A DNA stretch of 64,000 nucleotides from Acanthosoma haemorrhoidale (Eukaryota > Arthropoda > Insecta > Hemiptera > Acanthosomatidae), in the NCBI GenBank assembly GCA_930367205.1, contig OV884009.1, positions 82,481,189 to 82,545,188 on the forward strand, written 5' to 3'. Positions 33,101 to 44,759 of this stretch are shown here, one piece after another. The first letter of the stretch is position 1. Every line of letters starts with the position of its first letter. Both the position numbers and the translations under genes were made by a program. The notes under the pieces were generated by a model. It ran no database searches, was not told the DNA's origin, and saw nothing but the letters and a program-made list of their open reading frames with translations.

Positions 33101-34082
33101 ATAAAGGTTGTTATATTTATTCAATGGGCAACTGCAGCTACTTTGTGTTATACTGATATAGGATCTTTTATAATTGTATATCAGGTTAGTTGATTTCAAT
33201 GAGGGTTTATTCTTTTCTATGGTAGTATGGTTAATGGTTTTTATTACCTGTATTTTATTAACTTTAGGATTTACATGCCTATTTATTTTTTTTACTAAGT
33301 TGTCCAGATATATTTATACAACTTAATTACCATAAAATTAAATATATATCTAACCTGACAAACATGTTGTTCTGTCTGTTAATGATTAATGACGGGGATG
33401 AAACATTATTGAATGTTTCAAGAAACTCTTTAAAAGTTTACAGATATGTTCATACAAATTACCAAAAAATTAAATATATAACAATTCGGACAACCTGAAC
33501 ATCAAAGGTTTAAGTGAATTTATGTCCTGAAATATAGGCTTTGGCTTAAATTTAATGAGAGTAATATGCACATCTGATGTATTGCATTTACATTGTTTAA
33601 GGTATTTACATTACAGTACAAACATATATTTGATAAAATGTGAATGGAATACAATTGGACCCAATTCAATTCACTTTATTAGACTATGAGCACAGAATGG
33701 TAACTTACACTCACAGCAAATGACAAAGTGACCGATACTTTGAGTCAACCCTGTAAATCTACATCCAATTATCAAACAATGTCTTGTAATTCCAAAAACT
33801 CATGACTAACTTGTATTCCGATGAGCAATTGTATAAGCAATGACCCCATTGTCTCATCATAATTTAACCTGATGGTGAGCCCCATCGCCTAGCCCTTTTT
33901 GCAGTTATATAACGTGTAACCACAAAAATATCTGTCAATTTTAAGACATGAACTCCTTAAAATGCATATGTTATGCAGTAGAAGGAACCACACACAACTA
34001 TTAAATTCCTTACAATTTATTACTATTAATTTTTAAAATATTGAAAATAAGGGTTGAGAAAAAAAAATAATGTAAGCAACAT
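33101..34082. other. AT-rich sequence, no gene seen
   Basis: The part next to the Penelope fragment may be its decayed 5' region. Nothing else was recognised. Confidence 0.4.
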
Positions 34083-34965
34083 CCGAAATTTCAGAATGTT
34101 AAAGATTTTTGGTGCACCACAGAGTAAAATTAAATGTACTGTAAATTAAAAACTACTTTTGTAAGGTAAGGCTCCCTTTTCAGCTTCTATTCGCTGGAGT
34201 ACTTAGGTAACTACTCACTAGATTCATTAACAATATATTTTTTTTATTTTTTTTTCATTTTACAACCTACAATTACTTTTTTCATGCTGAATTATTTTCT
34301 ATTAGAAACAAAGTTTTTATTTTATTAATAATGTTTATTAGCATTTTATTTAACAACCTCTCATTACTTTTATCATCAGAAAAAACAATCATACTGTATA
34401 GCATGTGCTCATTCTATTTCTTTGATACCATAAAAATTCCCTTTGTTATTAGTCATAGACAATAACTTGACTTCTAAAACTTGTAGGAAATTTAAGGATC
34501 TACAACTTTTATATAAAATATTTATCGTTGTTATAACTATTTAAGATTTATACTTGATAAAAATATACCGTTGAGGCAATATAATGAAAAACTCGACAAT
34601 AATTTTGAAAAAATGCAATTTAAGAAAAGTTTGATGTGTAACTCTTTAGATACTAGTTGTATAGAAAAAACGTTCATACATAGTAGAAACTTAAGCAGTC
34701 TACAACTTTTGCCTCTAATACATATTGGTAAAAAGATATGATCTAAAAACTTCTGAAATTTCAGAATGATAAAGATTTTTGGTGCACCACAGAGTAAAAT
34801 TAAATGTACTGTAAATTAAAAACAACTTTTGTAAAGTAAAGCCCCCCCCCTTTTCAGCTTCTATTCGCTGGAGTACTGAGGTACTTCTACTCACTAGATT
34901 CATTAACAATATACTTTTTTTTTTTTTATTTCATTTAACAACCTACGATTACTTTTTTCATCAGA
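34083..34965. repeat. direct duplication, about 210 bp, 670 bp apart
   Basis: 34083-34290 and 34753-34965 share CAGAATG.TAAAGATTTTTG, GGTGCACCACAGAG, GCTTCTATTCGCTGGAGTAC and CACTAGATTCATTAACAATA with only scattered differences. The sequence between is AT-rich. A poly-C expansion marks the second copy (34843-34851). Confidence 0.85.
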
Positions 34966-35017
34966 AAAGACATTCTATTGTATTTAAAATGACGGTATAT
35001 CATGTGCTCAATCAATT

Positions 35018-35166
35018 TATTTGATACCTAAGAGGGGGGGATAGTATAAAATCAGACCATAAATTGGTCCGGCCACATCCAGAATATTAATATTTTAGGT
35101 GACATAAACTGAAATCAATTGATGGAATGCGGACCTCATATTTTGCATACTCAAGTACCTATAGCA
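35018..35166 (+). repeat. dispersed repeat E, plus copy
   Basis: Counterpart of 31000-31148. It is preceded by GAGGGGGGGATAGT, which resembles a polypurine tract and LTR start, and stops at about 35166. Confidence 0.75.
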
Positions 35167-35637
35167 CATGTTCTATAATCATCCCTCAATCTCTTACCTT
35201 GCTCCTCTAGCCGCAGGTATGTGACACCTTCCGTTTCTCTGTATTAGCCAATAAAGTTGTTTTAAATACTTTTTTCAGCTGGAATCATTTAACTGATGTA
35301 AAGTCATAATAATAAAAAAATGGCATAGTAGAATTGTGTTGATGCAAGATACCTTTACAACTACTATGGATAAAGGGAGTGGAAAAGAAAATGATATATT
35401 GGGAACTATGACTTTGAATCGTTCGTAAATTAAGGACTGGAAACAACGAACTCCACTATTTTAGAAGGATCTACTTGCTTTTTTGGACATACTTATTAAC
35501 TACAATAAATTAAATTTCTTTTAATAAAAAACTAAAATAAAAAATATTTTATTAGCAGACAACATAGGTAATAATCATAAGAATCATTGGAAAAACAATG
35601 GAACTTTATTTATGGTAACTATGATTGTAATTTTACA

Positions 35638-36582
35638 TTATATTCCTTGAAATGTAGGGATCCCTCTATCCTTCAATTTTTTTAAAAATCTGGGTGGTGA
35701 CTCTCAGGATATATAGATACCGCGTACACTCCCTGAACTTTTAGCTCTGTAAAATAATAACATAAGACATTAAGAAGTTAACTATGATAAGAGTAGTATT
35801 TGCTAATACATGGAAAAGTACCAATGTCAAAATGAATTTTTTTCGATAAACTTGAAAAATCCCTCCTGTTCTGGCAAGGTTAGCCAGTGTCCTCACATGT
35901 CATATAGTTAGGGATATGATGTATCTATTTGTTTAATTGTGGTTTATGCCATAAATCACCGAGCGATCAAAGGACTGTCAAATAGGTTCATACAAGCAAT
36001 AACTACAAGCTAACTTATTAGCGAAGTCAGACAAATGGAAAAAAAGTCAACTCATCTAAAACCCTTAAGATAAAGAATCTACAGACATTGATAATGGAGA
36101 AACGTTTTCTGAGCTATCAATGGAAAGCAAGCATGTCGGACTGTCAGGTTAAAATTTATTTGTAAAATAACCAAATTATTTATCATTCATAATAAAAAAT
36201 TACCAATGGGCCGGTATCTTGGCACCCAGGCAACTTCTGGTGACAATTCTTCAATCATCCTACAACAGGAAAAATAAACGTTAAGTACCATACTAATAAG
36301 TCAATGAAAACTTAAAGAATATATACAAGAAACTAACCCTTCAAAATTATTGCTAGTGCATTCTAGCACTCTAGCTGGACTGTTCTTCATGTCTAAAAAC
36401 GGGCAATTGTCGCACCCTTCCGATTCAAATTCCTCATACTCCTGTAACAAAGAATAAGATTTAAGTAAATATGTAGAATTTAAAATAATATGTATGAACA
36501 TGAATAAATTCACACTATCACATACCTTTATTAAGGAGCAGTTGAAGCATGCCCGTAATTCAGGCAGGCCCCTTATTGTCAT
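35638..36582 (-). CDS. SPT4: transcription elongation factor SPT4, four exons, frameshift in the last
   Basis: SPT4 pairs with SPT5 (DSIF) and controls RNA polymerase II pausing and elongation. Exons: 36582-36526 (ATG, 19 codons), 36441-36338, 36259-36204 and 35746-35638. All have GT..AG borders and phases fit (0, 2, 1). The zinc-binding cysteines are present: C12 and C15 (RACFNC), C29 and C32 (EGCDNC). Later family boxes are ECTSNNFEG, LSPEVAWVPRYRP and GVYAVS. Upstream of the ATG there is an in-frame stop, which supports this start. In exon 4 the frame runs into a stop at 35684-35682 (about 93 residues). Shifting by one indel near 35700 restores the family-like RFLKKLKDRGIP and a stop at 35640-35638 (about 107 residues; the human protein has 117). 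Either the gene is recently broken, or this is an assembly indel. Introns rule out a processed copy. Confidence 0.9.
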
Positions 36583-36700
36583 TATCAGGTGTTATATTTA
36601 ATATTTACAGTAACTTAATAAATCTTTACACTCCACGTGGCAATGATGGCGCTCAAATAGGAAGCGCATATAACCAATGGCAGGGTTACTACAATGGAGG
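36583..36700 (-). promoter_or_regulatory. probable SPT4 promoter region
   Basis: Just upstream of the SPT4 start lie an E-box CACGTG (36634-36639) and, close by, GATGGCGC and AGGAAGCG, which resemble YY1- and ETS-type sites of housekeeping promoters. There is no clear TATA box at a fixed distance. Motif matches only. Confidence 0.35.
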
Positions 36701-36769
36701 TTACAGTGCATTAATCGATTCCTCCCCTTCTTCACTATCGTTGATATCAAAGTTACAAATAAATTAGAT

Positions 36770-37869
36770 AAGAGGTGCGAAACTCTTTATACATGGAATA
36801 TATTACTTTTGTGGTTTCTTCCAATAGGCCTAAAGTAAGACGTATACTTTACTAATGTAAGAGCTGATACATACATAGCACCAATGGCGTGCCTGGAGGT
36901 TATGCCACCACGGGGGGGCCCCAATTTCTAAGTCAAACCAAATCAATATTGGTTACTGACAATCACTGAACTAAATATAAATGAATATATATATTTTTTT
37001 TTTGTATTTTGTTTAATGAGGTTCTTGCTTTTATGTAAGAAAAGTCTTTAATGACATTAGAAAATTTTACATCACTTGTTAGTTGTTTTTCTATGGGAAT
37101 CTGATAAGAAATGTATATTGCCTATAGCTTGTAAATGGGTTTGTCAGTTGCCACCAAAAGGGGTTTGCCTTACAAGCTGACGGACCATCAGCATACCTTT
37201 GTTCAACGAGGAACAGACGGCCTTGTAGCAAGTAGAGGAAGTAGAGTCAGTGCTCATACAATTAGCCCGTGGCTATACCGGGCGTACCACGTACGAAGGA
37301 AGGTGTGAAGTTTCACATACTCACTTGGTTAAAGGAGGTGTGAAGAAACACCCCTTTTACGCAGAGTTGAAAATAGGTCAAGACATAGAGCTCGTAGTAC
37401 AAAATGTCGCATCATAAAAACACTTTTCGGTACCTGAGAATGAGATAAAAGAACTTCTGGAGATTCTGTTCAAGAGAGTGCAATTCAAATTAATGAGTTA
37501 GTATTCAAACATTTAATTCACCTAATGAAGACTTTAAATAAAACTCTAATGTCTTTGTTGCTTCTAGTGTGTAGGGAGTTTTATTAATAATGTTCGTACC
37601 TCCATTTCGCCGGAAACCTCCTTAGCTACATTCCATAACTGTGAGAAATGTTGGCTATGGATTGATGGAGAGGGCTAAAAAATAATGTAGTGTAGTCGAC
37701 TAGGTTTTGCACGAAGAGGACTTCTTCTCGCTTGAGCCTTGTCCTTGGAGGATTTAAGGGCGGGTCAAGTCGTCCTAATCAAACAGGCACCGAGATTTTT
37801 TCAAGGTTGTGCCGGACATTAGCACTTCAAACTGACGTGCTGTTTCACATATATAGTATACCTTTTTTA
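36770..37869. other. mixed sequence, no gene recognised
   Basis: A GC-richer patch at 37130-37460 contains a short inverted motif (AAGGTGTGAAG and nearby copies). A run of G and C lies near 36910. No protein motif was found. Probably old repeats. Confidence 0.35.
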
Positions 37870-38275
37870 TTAACTTAATTAAATTAAATGAACCATTTCA
37901 CAAAATTTATTAATATATATCTAATCTATTGATTAGTTAAAACCGGGACCAAACACTACGCAGACTTTCATAACTATATATTTATTATATTATACAATAA
38001 CATTTGATTACGCTCTCATACAAAAAAAACAAAACAGTTATTACATAAAAACATTATCTGCATACACAGACATTCACAAATATTCAGCAGAACACGCAGC
38101 GCAGCCTCTTCCTTCCTCCACCGCGTCTTCATCCGGAGTCCTTCTCTCTCTCCCCCACTCCGACGACACTTGCTCACCGTCAGTGCTAATGTTGGCAGCC
38201 TTCTGAAGCTCCATCCAACAAACCACCAGTGGGTCATCCTCTGACACCTCTCAATAGTGTGAATGAGTTGATTTA
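37870..38275 (-). repeat. dispersed repeat D, uninterrupted copy
   Basis: It matches both parts seen at 21985-22285 and 23123-23275, reversed and without the intervening LTR. It therefore serves as the empty-site reference for the solo LTR insertion at 22286. Confidence 0.8.
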
Positions 38276-38769
38276 TCACCGTTGCCCCATATATTTCATA
38301 ATTTAATCAAACTTTCCAAGATTATATTCGTTTTCAAATAAAGATTTTTCACAGTAGTAAATATTATAACACAAATGTCAATTTTTAGGAGAAGGAGCTA
38401 AGTAAGGTGTAAAATATTTATTACAGAAATAACCATGCAAATTAATATGAATTACATCAATACATGAACTCGTCAAAATAGTGTAGCTATGAACATTCTA
38501 AAGTAAATTTATTTTATCAATAGCATCGCATTAAATTTATACTCTAATTAACAAGTAATTGAGAACAATCATCATCAAAATATGATAAGGGTTCTCCCAC
38601 AAATAATAAAAAGATGCTGCATAGCTAACGAATAACGAAGTATATTTCTTTAAACTGAAAAACCGACACGAAAAAAACCTTAAGAAACCACAAACAACAG
38701 GAAACAGTTGCTTGATGCTCATATCCAAATGCCTATCTGTACCTAAGCCATATTAAACTATCAAATATC
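38276..38769. other. AT-rich sequence, no gene seen
   Basis: Nothing recognised. Confidence 0.4.
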
Positions 38770-39745
38770 CCAACAACACTAACTAATATCACCCTCCTAA
38801 ATCGACAAACCCATTAAACTACGAATAACGACGATTCCTTATCACAAGGGGGGGGGGGTAAGTTTGATAACGAAACATGATTCATCTATAATAATGCATT
38901 ACGTGTTACCATTGTCACTCCTAGTTGAATGTCTACAAACGCATGAATTGTCTAATTTACCAGGGTTATAATATTGTAGCGACCGCTAACTACTTAAGAT
39001 AAAATCACCCTATACCCTATTCTATATATATTGTAAATTAATTTAAACAAATTTAAATAACATTATCAAACCAAAAATCATTGTAAATGTTGTAAACAAT
39101 AAAGACTCAGCCGCAAGTCAATTAGTTATAGGGGCTGGGACCCTTACCCAGAGGCAGGTACCTACGACCCTAAATAATATCATCCTGGTAAATTTGAAAA
39201 CATATTAAAGTAGGAAATACGACAATAGTCGTTCACAGTGTCTTCCTATTCCTGAATCATTGTTCATTAATAAATATCCCTGAAGAATAGATAATATGAC
39301 CCTGGTAAATCATAAAACTCATTACACTAGCAGACTGCATCAATTGTCACACGTTTTTATTATACATGAATCATACTGCATTAACAAATTTCCCTTCAAC
39401 CATAAGTAATGTCACCCTGGTAAATCATATAAACGCAAATGCTGCAATCATTATTCTCAAACTTTCCTACAACCAAAAAAAAAATTTACCCCTGGTAAAT
39501 CGACAAAACACACTGAACTAGAAGGATACACCGATAGTCTCACACGTAATGCATTATTACACATGATCAATACCCCTATAACAATAAATAATAACACCCT
39601 GCTAAATCTTATGGTCTTATTATACCTAAATCACGCTTAATTAATAAATATCCCTAATCAATAAATAATTTAAAATTTACCATCGTCGTGTTTCCTACTC
39701 TAATGTGTTTCTCCGATTTACTATCGAATACTATTATTAATCGTT
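38770..39745. repeat. degenerate AT-rich satellite, about 115-bp units, some inverted
   Basis: The core ATATCACCCTGGTAAAT followed by CATAAAACACATTA...ACTAG and later CACACGT, ATACATGAATCAT and CATTAATAAATATCCCT recurs with cores near 38785, 39175, 39292, 39407, 39480 and 39592. Spacing is about 112-118 bp, once 73. Two cores are in reverse (near 38955 and 39675). An LTR fragment (38975-39175) interrupts the array. Confidence 0.75.
38975..39175 (+). mobile_element. fragment of the TGTARCGACC-type LTR
   Basis: It starts TGTAGCGACCGCTAACTAC, as at 60527, and continues through the AATAAAGAC signal before diverging at about 39130. AATAT lies on both sides (38970-38974, 39176-39180), but the right end is not a normal LTR end, so the element is probably internally deleted. 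Confidence 0.65.
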
Positions 39746-39789
39746 GTAGCGATATTTGGTGTTGCAGACGAGAATCAAGTATAGTAAGG

Positions 39790-40100
39790 CACTGGGTGTG
39801 ACCATCGTCAAATAAGTATTTTCACAGAGAAAATCACTTTTTAAAAACTTTATTTACGTAAAACCACAATATTAAGTACATATAGGGTCATTTAAGATTT
39901 CGTATAGTTCTGTCATGTCTTGTCAACATACTTAGTTTTATTCATACTTATAATTACAGGGCTATTACATAGAGTATGAGGAATGGATATGACATGTATA
40001 TAGAGTTATCTACAAAGTCTAGGTTCTCTAATGCAGTATTCTGTTCACGTTGAATTTCACATAATTTGTATACTTATGTTCGTGGGTTAGTATTTTTGTT
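39790..40100 (-). mobile_element. probable 3' LTR of the errantivirus-like element
   Basis: In minus orientation AAATAAAGTTTTTAAAAAG precedes TACTTATTTGACG, resembling the ends of the LTR-like sequences at 15741 and 19941. It lies directly beyond the env remnant, where an LTR is expected. Start and end are approximate. Confidence 0.45.
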
Positions 40101-40111
40101 GGTAAATTCAT

Positions 40112-41125
40112 TTATTTTGTTTGGTTATAAATAGATTCGTTAGTATTTAGTTTAACAATAGATGTTAGGGCTAATTGAACGGGTAATAAGGTATTTTGTA
40201 CAATGACTATATATGATATGTTAAAAGTTAAATATACGTCAATAAAATCATTATATATAAGAAATGGGTAAGGTTTGATCAGAGTTGTGGTTGCACAATG
40301 ATCTAAGTTATTTCTTAATGCATTAGATATACATGGATTATATATTTTACAAATGTTAGTACAGTACATTTCGTGCTTTGTATAGGTGAAATTTCCGATA
40401 AAAGCGTTTTTTGATACAACTGGTACGGGTAGTATCACGCACGATATTTTACTTGTCAACCACATAGTTTCTAAATCTTCTGTCAGTAATTCGGAGGAAA
40501 TGTATATTAGTCTTATCATGTTTGCATGTGAAATTCTTATTCTACTAAATTCTAATGATTGTTAAATATCAGGTATTTGTATATAGATTTTATGTATAGT
40601 ATAATTTAAGATTTCATATAATTCTGTCATATGAAGTACATACTGAGTTTTACTCATACTTATAATTATTTTTATGTCAGTTTCGAGTGTTTTGCTCATC
40701 CCTTACTCAACTGTATGTTCAATTTATGTGTCAATATGATAGATGTTTTTTTATAACGTCTCGACTGCATTGTCATGATGTTCTTTGCCTTTGGTATCTA
40801 AAATCCCCGCAATCCAGCTGATGGATGATCCCTATCCGTTAATAAGTCCTCTCTTTAGTCACCTTGGTATTGTATTATTTACTTTCGAATGTGGAAGTAG
40901 TATTTGATTTTGTATGAGTTTTTGAGCCTGATGATTTAGATGTTTCATAATTCCTTTTAAGTCCTCTAATTCTGTAGTGAATGATGTCAAATTTAGTATG
41001 TGTACAATTGTCTTATATTCCGAAAAAATGTTGGCGTAATCTGAATGTCTTATGTCCTCCATTATTATGAAGATCTGTGACCTGATATGCTATCACCATC
41101 GTTATCAATGACCATAAATGGTTTT
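40112..41125 (-). pseudogene. env: F-like env remnant of an errantivirus-like element
   Basis: Errantiviruses are insect endogenous retroviruses whose env is related to baculovirus F fusion proteins. The minus strand holds three pieces in different frames: an N-terminal stretch (41062-40862), a middle stretch with a short 'RGLIN' box next to a basic site, as follows the cleavage site in F-like proteins (about 40850-40700), and a long frame (40519-40112, 135 codons) with paired cysteines (CTNICKIYNPC) and a hydrophobic, N-glycosylation-rich C-terminal part. Frameshifts and stops separate the pieces, so no functional glycoprotein is encoded. Its pol counterpart lies at 44760-46360, beyond Gypsy element 2. 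Confidence 0.65.
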
Positions 41126-41129
41126 CCCC

Positions 41130-42235
41130 ATCTGGAACAGATGAGGTCATAAGGTCACAGGACCTTAGGAGAACAATATCAGACCTAGAGAAATTCTCAG
41201 GAGAGTTAGACGAATTGAACCATTTCATCAAAGGTGGTGATAGGATTATGGAAACGGTAGAGGCGAAGGCAAGTGAGGTTTTACTCGACTCTGGCGAAAT
41301 CAATCAAAGCGGACCTAGTGTGTAGAATAAAACGGAGCGTACTAAACCTAATACAGGCCGACGAAGACACCCCATGGGCCGTGGTAAAAGAAAGACTAAA
41401 GAAGGCATACGGAGGAGGCAGATGGACACCAGAAGAGGACATCTCCCAGATGTTCAGGGAGACCAGACGGCCCAATCAAACGAGGGCAGTACGCCGGAGA
41501 ACTCTTGGCAAAGTTTAACAAAATAACGGAAAAAATGAACCTAGTGGAAGTGGAAGGCCGGATGGCATTCCTATCGACCATCCTTAAGGTACAGTTGGCC
41601 AGGGATACCAGCAAGAAATATAGTCTACCGGGAGACCGATCATTCATTAAGTGCGCCCAAGATTTAATGGACGCTAGTGCCCGTAAAGAAGAAGAAAAAT
41701 TAGCGGCAGACGAGACAGGGTGGTCCAAGGTGATGTACAGGAGGCCGAGAATGCCGCAACAGGCATGGACGAGGAAGGATCCACTGTATGCGGAGAAAAA
41801 AGGGGCGGCGGTTGAAGGAAGGAGACCTAGCCAAGGGAGACCGAGACCCAGCGGGAGAAAGGAGGACAGAAGATGTCACGGATGTGGGAGAATTGGACAC
41901 TTAGTGGTGCAGTGCCCACGCACAAAATGTTTTGAATGCGGAATTGAAGGACACATCGTGAGGTAGTGTCCATACATTTTCCAGCGAACAGAGAGGTATA
42001 GGCCGGAATCGATGGAGGTAAACGCCCAGAGACCCCCCCCCCCCGAATCGTCGAAAACTACGGGAGCGTCGGAGACAGAAGAAGAAGAAGATCAACCAAG
42101 GAGCAGCAGAGGAGAGACTGGATAGGATGGCAGGGACTACGGATGAAGCAGACGACATGGCACGGAAGGAGGAAGATAACGGCAAGCGGTGGCCTGAGGA
42201 GCGGGCTGGCAGAGGGGTGGCCGCACGTTAATAAA
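41130..42235 (+). pseudogene. gag: Gypsy element 2: gag, 5'-truncated
   Basis: Begins within gag (RRTISDLEKFSGELDELNHF). It then has the shared box RIKRSVLNLIQADEDTPWAV, identical to element 4, and AYGGGRWTPEEDISQMF, then RMAFLSTILKVQLA and CAQDLMDASARKEEE. Zinc knuckles are CHGCGRIGHLVVQC and CFECGIEGHIVR with a stop (41964) just before the last cysteine. A poly-C run (42036-42046) disturbs the acidic C-terminus. Several frame breaks. No LTR or PBS on the left. Confidence 0.85.
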
Positions 42236-42242
42236 CTATAGC

Positions 42243-42660
42243 GTGAGAGGGAATTACGGCGGTATACCCATTATTAGAGTGGCAAGAAGAGTGAGATGCC
42301 TGGTAGACACAGGGAGTTCCTGTACTAGTCTCAGCAGGAAAGCGGCGGACAGATTGTGTTTTGGCGAGGGGGCGTCGCTGATCCGGGCATGCATGTGCAA
42401 GATTATCACCCTGGGAGGGCCGTGTAAAATCGAAGGCGAATTGATGATGGGATTGCATAGGTGGGCGAAAAAGGGGAATATTTAAAATACACGTGGTCGG
42501 GAAGATGCCGCGCGAGTACGAGGGTATCATAGGGCGCGATCTCTTGGGAAGTGTAGGAGCAAGAGTGAAGTGCCGTAACGGAATATGGGATATTAGACTG
42601 GGAAGAATGTTATACCGGTGTACGGGAACCGTGGGGGACGGGAAGGAGTGAATCGGAGCG
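42243..42660 (+). pseudogene. Gypsy element 2: protease
   Basis: CLVDTGSSCTSLSRKA contains the DTGS active site. After a frameshift near 42480 the flap and 'GIIGRDLLGSVGA' box follow in another frame. Similar to element 1 but with the RD retained. Confidence 0.8.
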
Positions 42661-42741
42661 ATCAATCGGGAGGACAACTGGAAACGCGCTATTCGGCGAG
42701 AGTATGCCGATATCTTTTTCAACGAAGGGGACAAATTAGGA

Positions 42742-43731
42742 GTGACGGGGGAAACGGTCCATGAGATCCCACTGAAGCAGGAGAGAGTGATATATATCAA
42801 AGAGAGACGATACCCGCAGGCACTGCGACAGCATATAAGGGACGAAATCGAGGAATTGAAACGACAGGGCATCATAGTAGATAGTACGTCTCCATACAAC
42901 AGTCCCCTGTGGGCAGTGAAAAAGAAAGGGTCGTCCGGTGACGAAAAATTCCGCGTAGTAATAGACTACAGGCAATTATACGACAATACTATAGACGAAA
43001 AATACCCCATTCCTCGCTTTGAAGACATCCTGGACCGCCTAAGTAGAGCAAAGGTATTCAGTACACTGGACCTGAAGGCGGTTTACCATCAAATTCGGAT
43101 GCATCGTGGAGACCAACACAAAAAGGCATTCACGTTCGAGCGGGAACATTACGAATTCACCAGAATGCAGTTTGGGCTGAAAAACGCGCCAATAACGTTC
43201 CAGAGGCTGATGGACGAATTTTTAAGAGGGATTGGGGAGCCGTTTTGCCAGATATATGTGGACGACCTCCTGGTCTTCTGTCGAGATGAGGTAGAACACC
43301 AGAACCATCTCCGACATGTTTTTGACAGAATTAGGCAATTCGGGCTGAAACTGTCTGCGGAGAAGTCGCTTTTGGCACAAGAGCAGGTGAAATTTTTAGG
43401 TCACATAATTTCCAGAGAGGGAGTGCAACCCGATCGTGGGAAGGTGGAGGCCATCCAGTGGATGACTATCCCGAAAGACGTCAAAGGAATCCGGCGCTTA
43501 CTCGGGTCCCTGAAATACTACCGCAGATTCGTTCCAGAAATGGCGGAGTACCTCGTCCCTATTAACAATCTCCTTAAAAAAATCGTCATTACCCCAGTAA
43601 TGGAGAATAATATAAGAGGTTGCATGGAGTGGCTACAGGGGGAGCCTATACTAGCGTTTCCAGATTTCGCACTCCCCTTCATGATTACCACAGATGCCAG
43701 TGAATACGCGTTGGGAGCGGTACTCTCGTAG
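42742..43731 (+). CDS. pol: Gypsy element 2: reverse transcriptase domain, intact frame
   Basis: This is the longest uninterrupted frame of the window (329 codons). It covers the RT domain and the start of RNase H. Boxes: RYPQALRQHIRDEIEELKRQ, STSPYNSPLWAVKK, motif A FSTLDLKAVYHQI, FGLKNAPITFQRLMDEFL, catalytic YVDD at 43255-43266 (residues 172-175), LKLSAEKS, and the start of RNase H TTDASEYALGAVLS. It ends at a TAG where element 1 has CAG, a single-base stop. The upstream protease frame differs, so the domain cannot be translated as part of the polyprotein. The intact RT suggests this copy decayed late. Confidence 0.9.
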   Translation: MTGETVHEIPLKQERVIYIKERRYPQALRQHIRDEIEELKRQGIIVDSTSPYNSPLWAVKKKGSSGDEKFRVVIDYRQLYDNTIDEKYPIPRFEDILDRLSRAKVFSTLDLKAVYHQIRMHRGDQHKKAFTFEREHYEFTRMQFGLKNAPITFQRLMDEFLRGIGEPFCQIYVDDLLVFCRDEVEHQNHLRHVFDRIRQFGLKLSAEKSLLAQEQVKFLGHIISREGVQPDRGKVEAIQWMTIPKDVKGIRRLLGSLKYYRRFVPEMAEYLVPINNLLKKIVITPVMENNIRGCMEWLQGEPILAFPDFALPFMITTDASEYALGAVLS

Positions 43732-44757
43732 GATCGCGACGAGGAGGAGCGACCAATAGCAAACGCCTTACCAAATCCGAAAGTAGATATAGCGCGCTAG
43801 AACGCGAATTACTGGGGATCGTATGGGAGATAGAACACTTCCAGCCCTACGTAATCGAGAGGAAGTTTCGGGTTCAAACAGATCATCAAATCATACAAAC
43901 CGGGGAAGAGAACGTCGCGGCCGATTGGTTATCCCGCGCGTTGGTCGTGAATACAATTGAAGAGGAGATTCCGGGACCATCACGTGACATCCACCAATTC
44001 GTTCAGGAACGGTCACCCGGCGAGGAAGGTGAGCGGTAGGGGGCTCCAGCCAGTGATGTTCCGAGTGACAGCGGGCGATAGGCCCTCGGACATAGAGGAC
44101 GTCGACGCCATCATTAATGACAAGAGGCGCCAGATCATTTGGCTCACCAAAACATCTGGGCTCTTCAAGATGGAATCCGAGAAGTACGCCCACTGCAACA
44201 TCGTCAAGATCTGGTCGACACCGGGTATCAACGACGATATGATTTGCCGTGCCCTGAAGGACGCATCTACTCCAGGGAAAACGTACCACATTTACGTGGG
44301 AAATGCGACCATCTGGGACCGCATCAAACGCCTATGGAGGACGGAGAGGATCGGAGTCGATCGTACGTCCGATGTACTCTGAAGGTGGAGACAGTAAAAC
44401 CAGAAACGCGGCAGAGAGAAGTGACCCTTGCATTCCACCAAGGCAAGACAAACCACCGGGGAATCGACGCTACCCTGCAAGCATTGTAGAGGAGATATTT
44501 TATGCTGGGGCATGAAAGACACAATTACGAGAGTTATTGGTACCTGCAACACATGCCTCACCACGAAATATGATCGCCCCCCCCCCCCCAGAGCAATACA
44601 GGAGGAGACACCGACGGCAGACCGACCGTTGGAGAATTTGCAGGTGGACACGTTCCACATGGAGGGGGTACAAATGGGTCACCATTGTTGATAGGTTCAG
44701 CAAAACAGCGATGGCCCATCTGATAGCAGAACGGTCTGAGAACGTCGCGTCTGTAGT
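43732..44757 (+). pseudogene. Gypsy element 2: RNase H end and truncated integrase
   Basis: After the stop, RNase H continues with YSALERELLGIVWEIEHF and GEENVAADWLSR. A spacer domain follows (DAIINDKRRQIIWLTKTSGL, ICRALKDASTPG). The integrase HHCC module is kept (FHQGKTNHRG, TCNTCLTTK), as is the first catalytic aspartate (LQVDTF) and VDRFSKTAMAHLIAE. The element ends at about 44757, before the second catalytic aspartate. The next base pairs belong to the minus-strand element. A poly-C run (44578-44589) and several shifts break the frame. Confidence 0.85.
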
Positions 44758-44759
44758 CA

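Noticed and set aside
38975..39175. Complete solo LTR with AATAT duplication
   Set aside because: The left end is right, but the right end lacks the CGACA terminus and AATAT is common in the surrounding satellite; called a fragment.
41130..44757. Element 2 as a complete Gypsy element
   Set aside because: It starts inside gag and ends inside integrase, with no LTR, primer-binding site or target duplication on either side.
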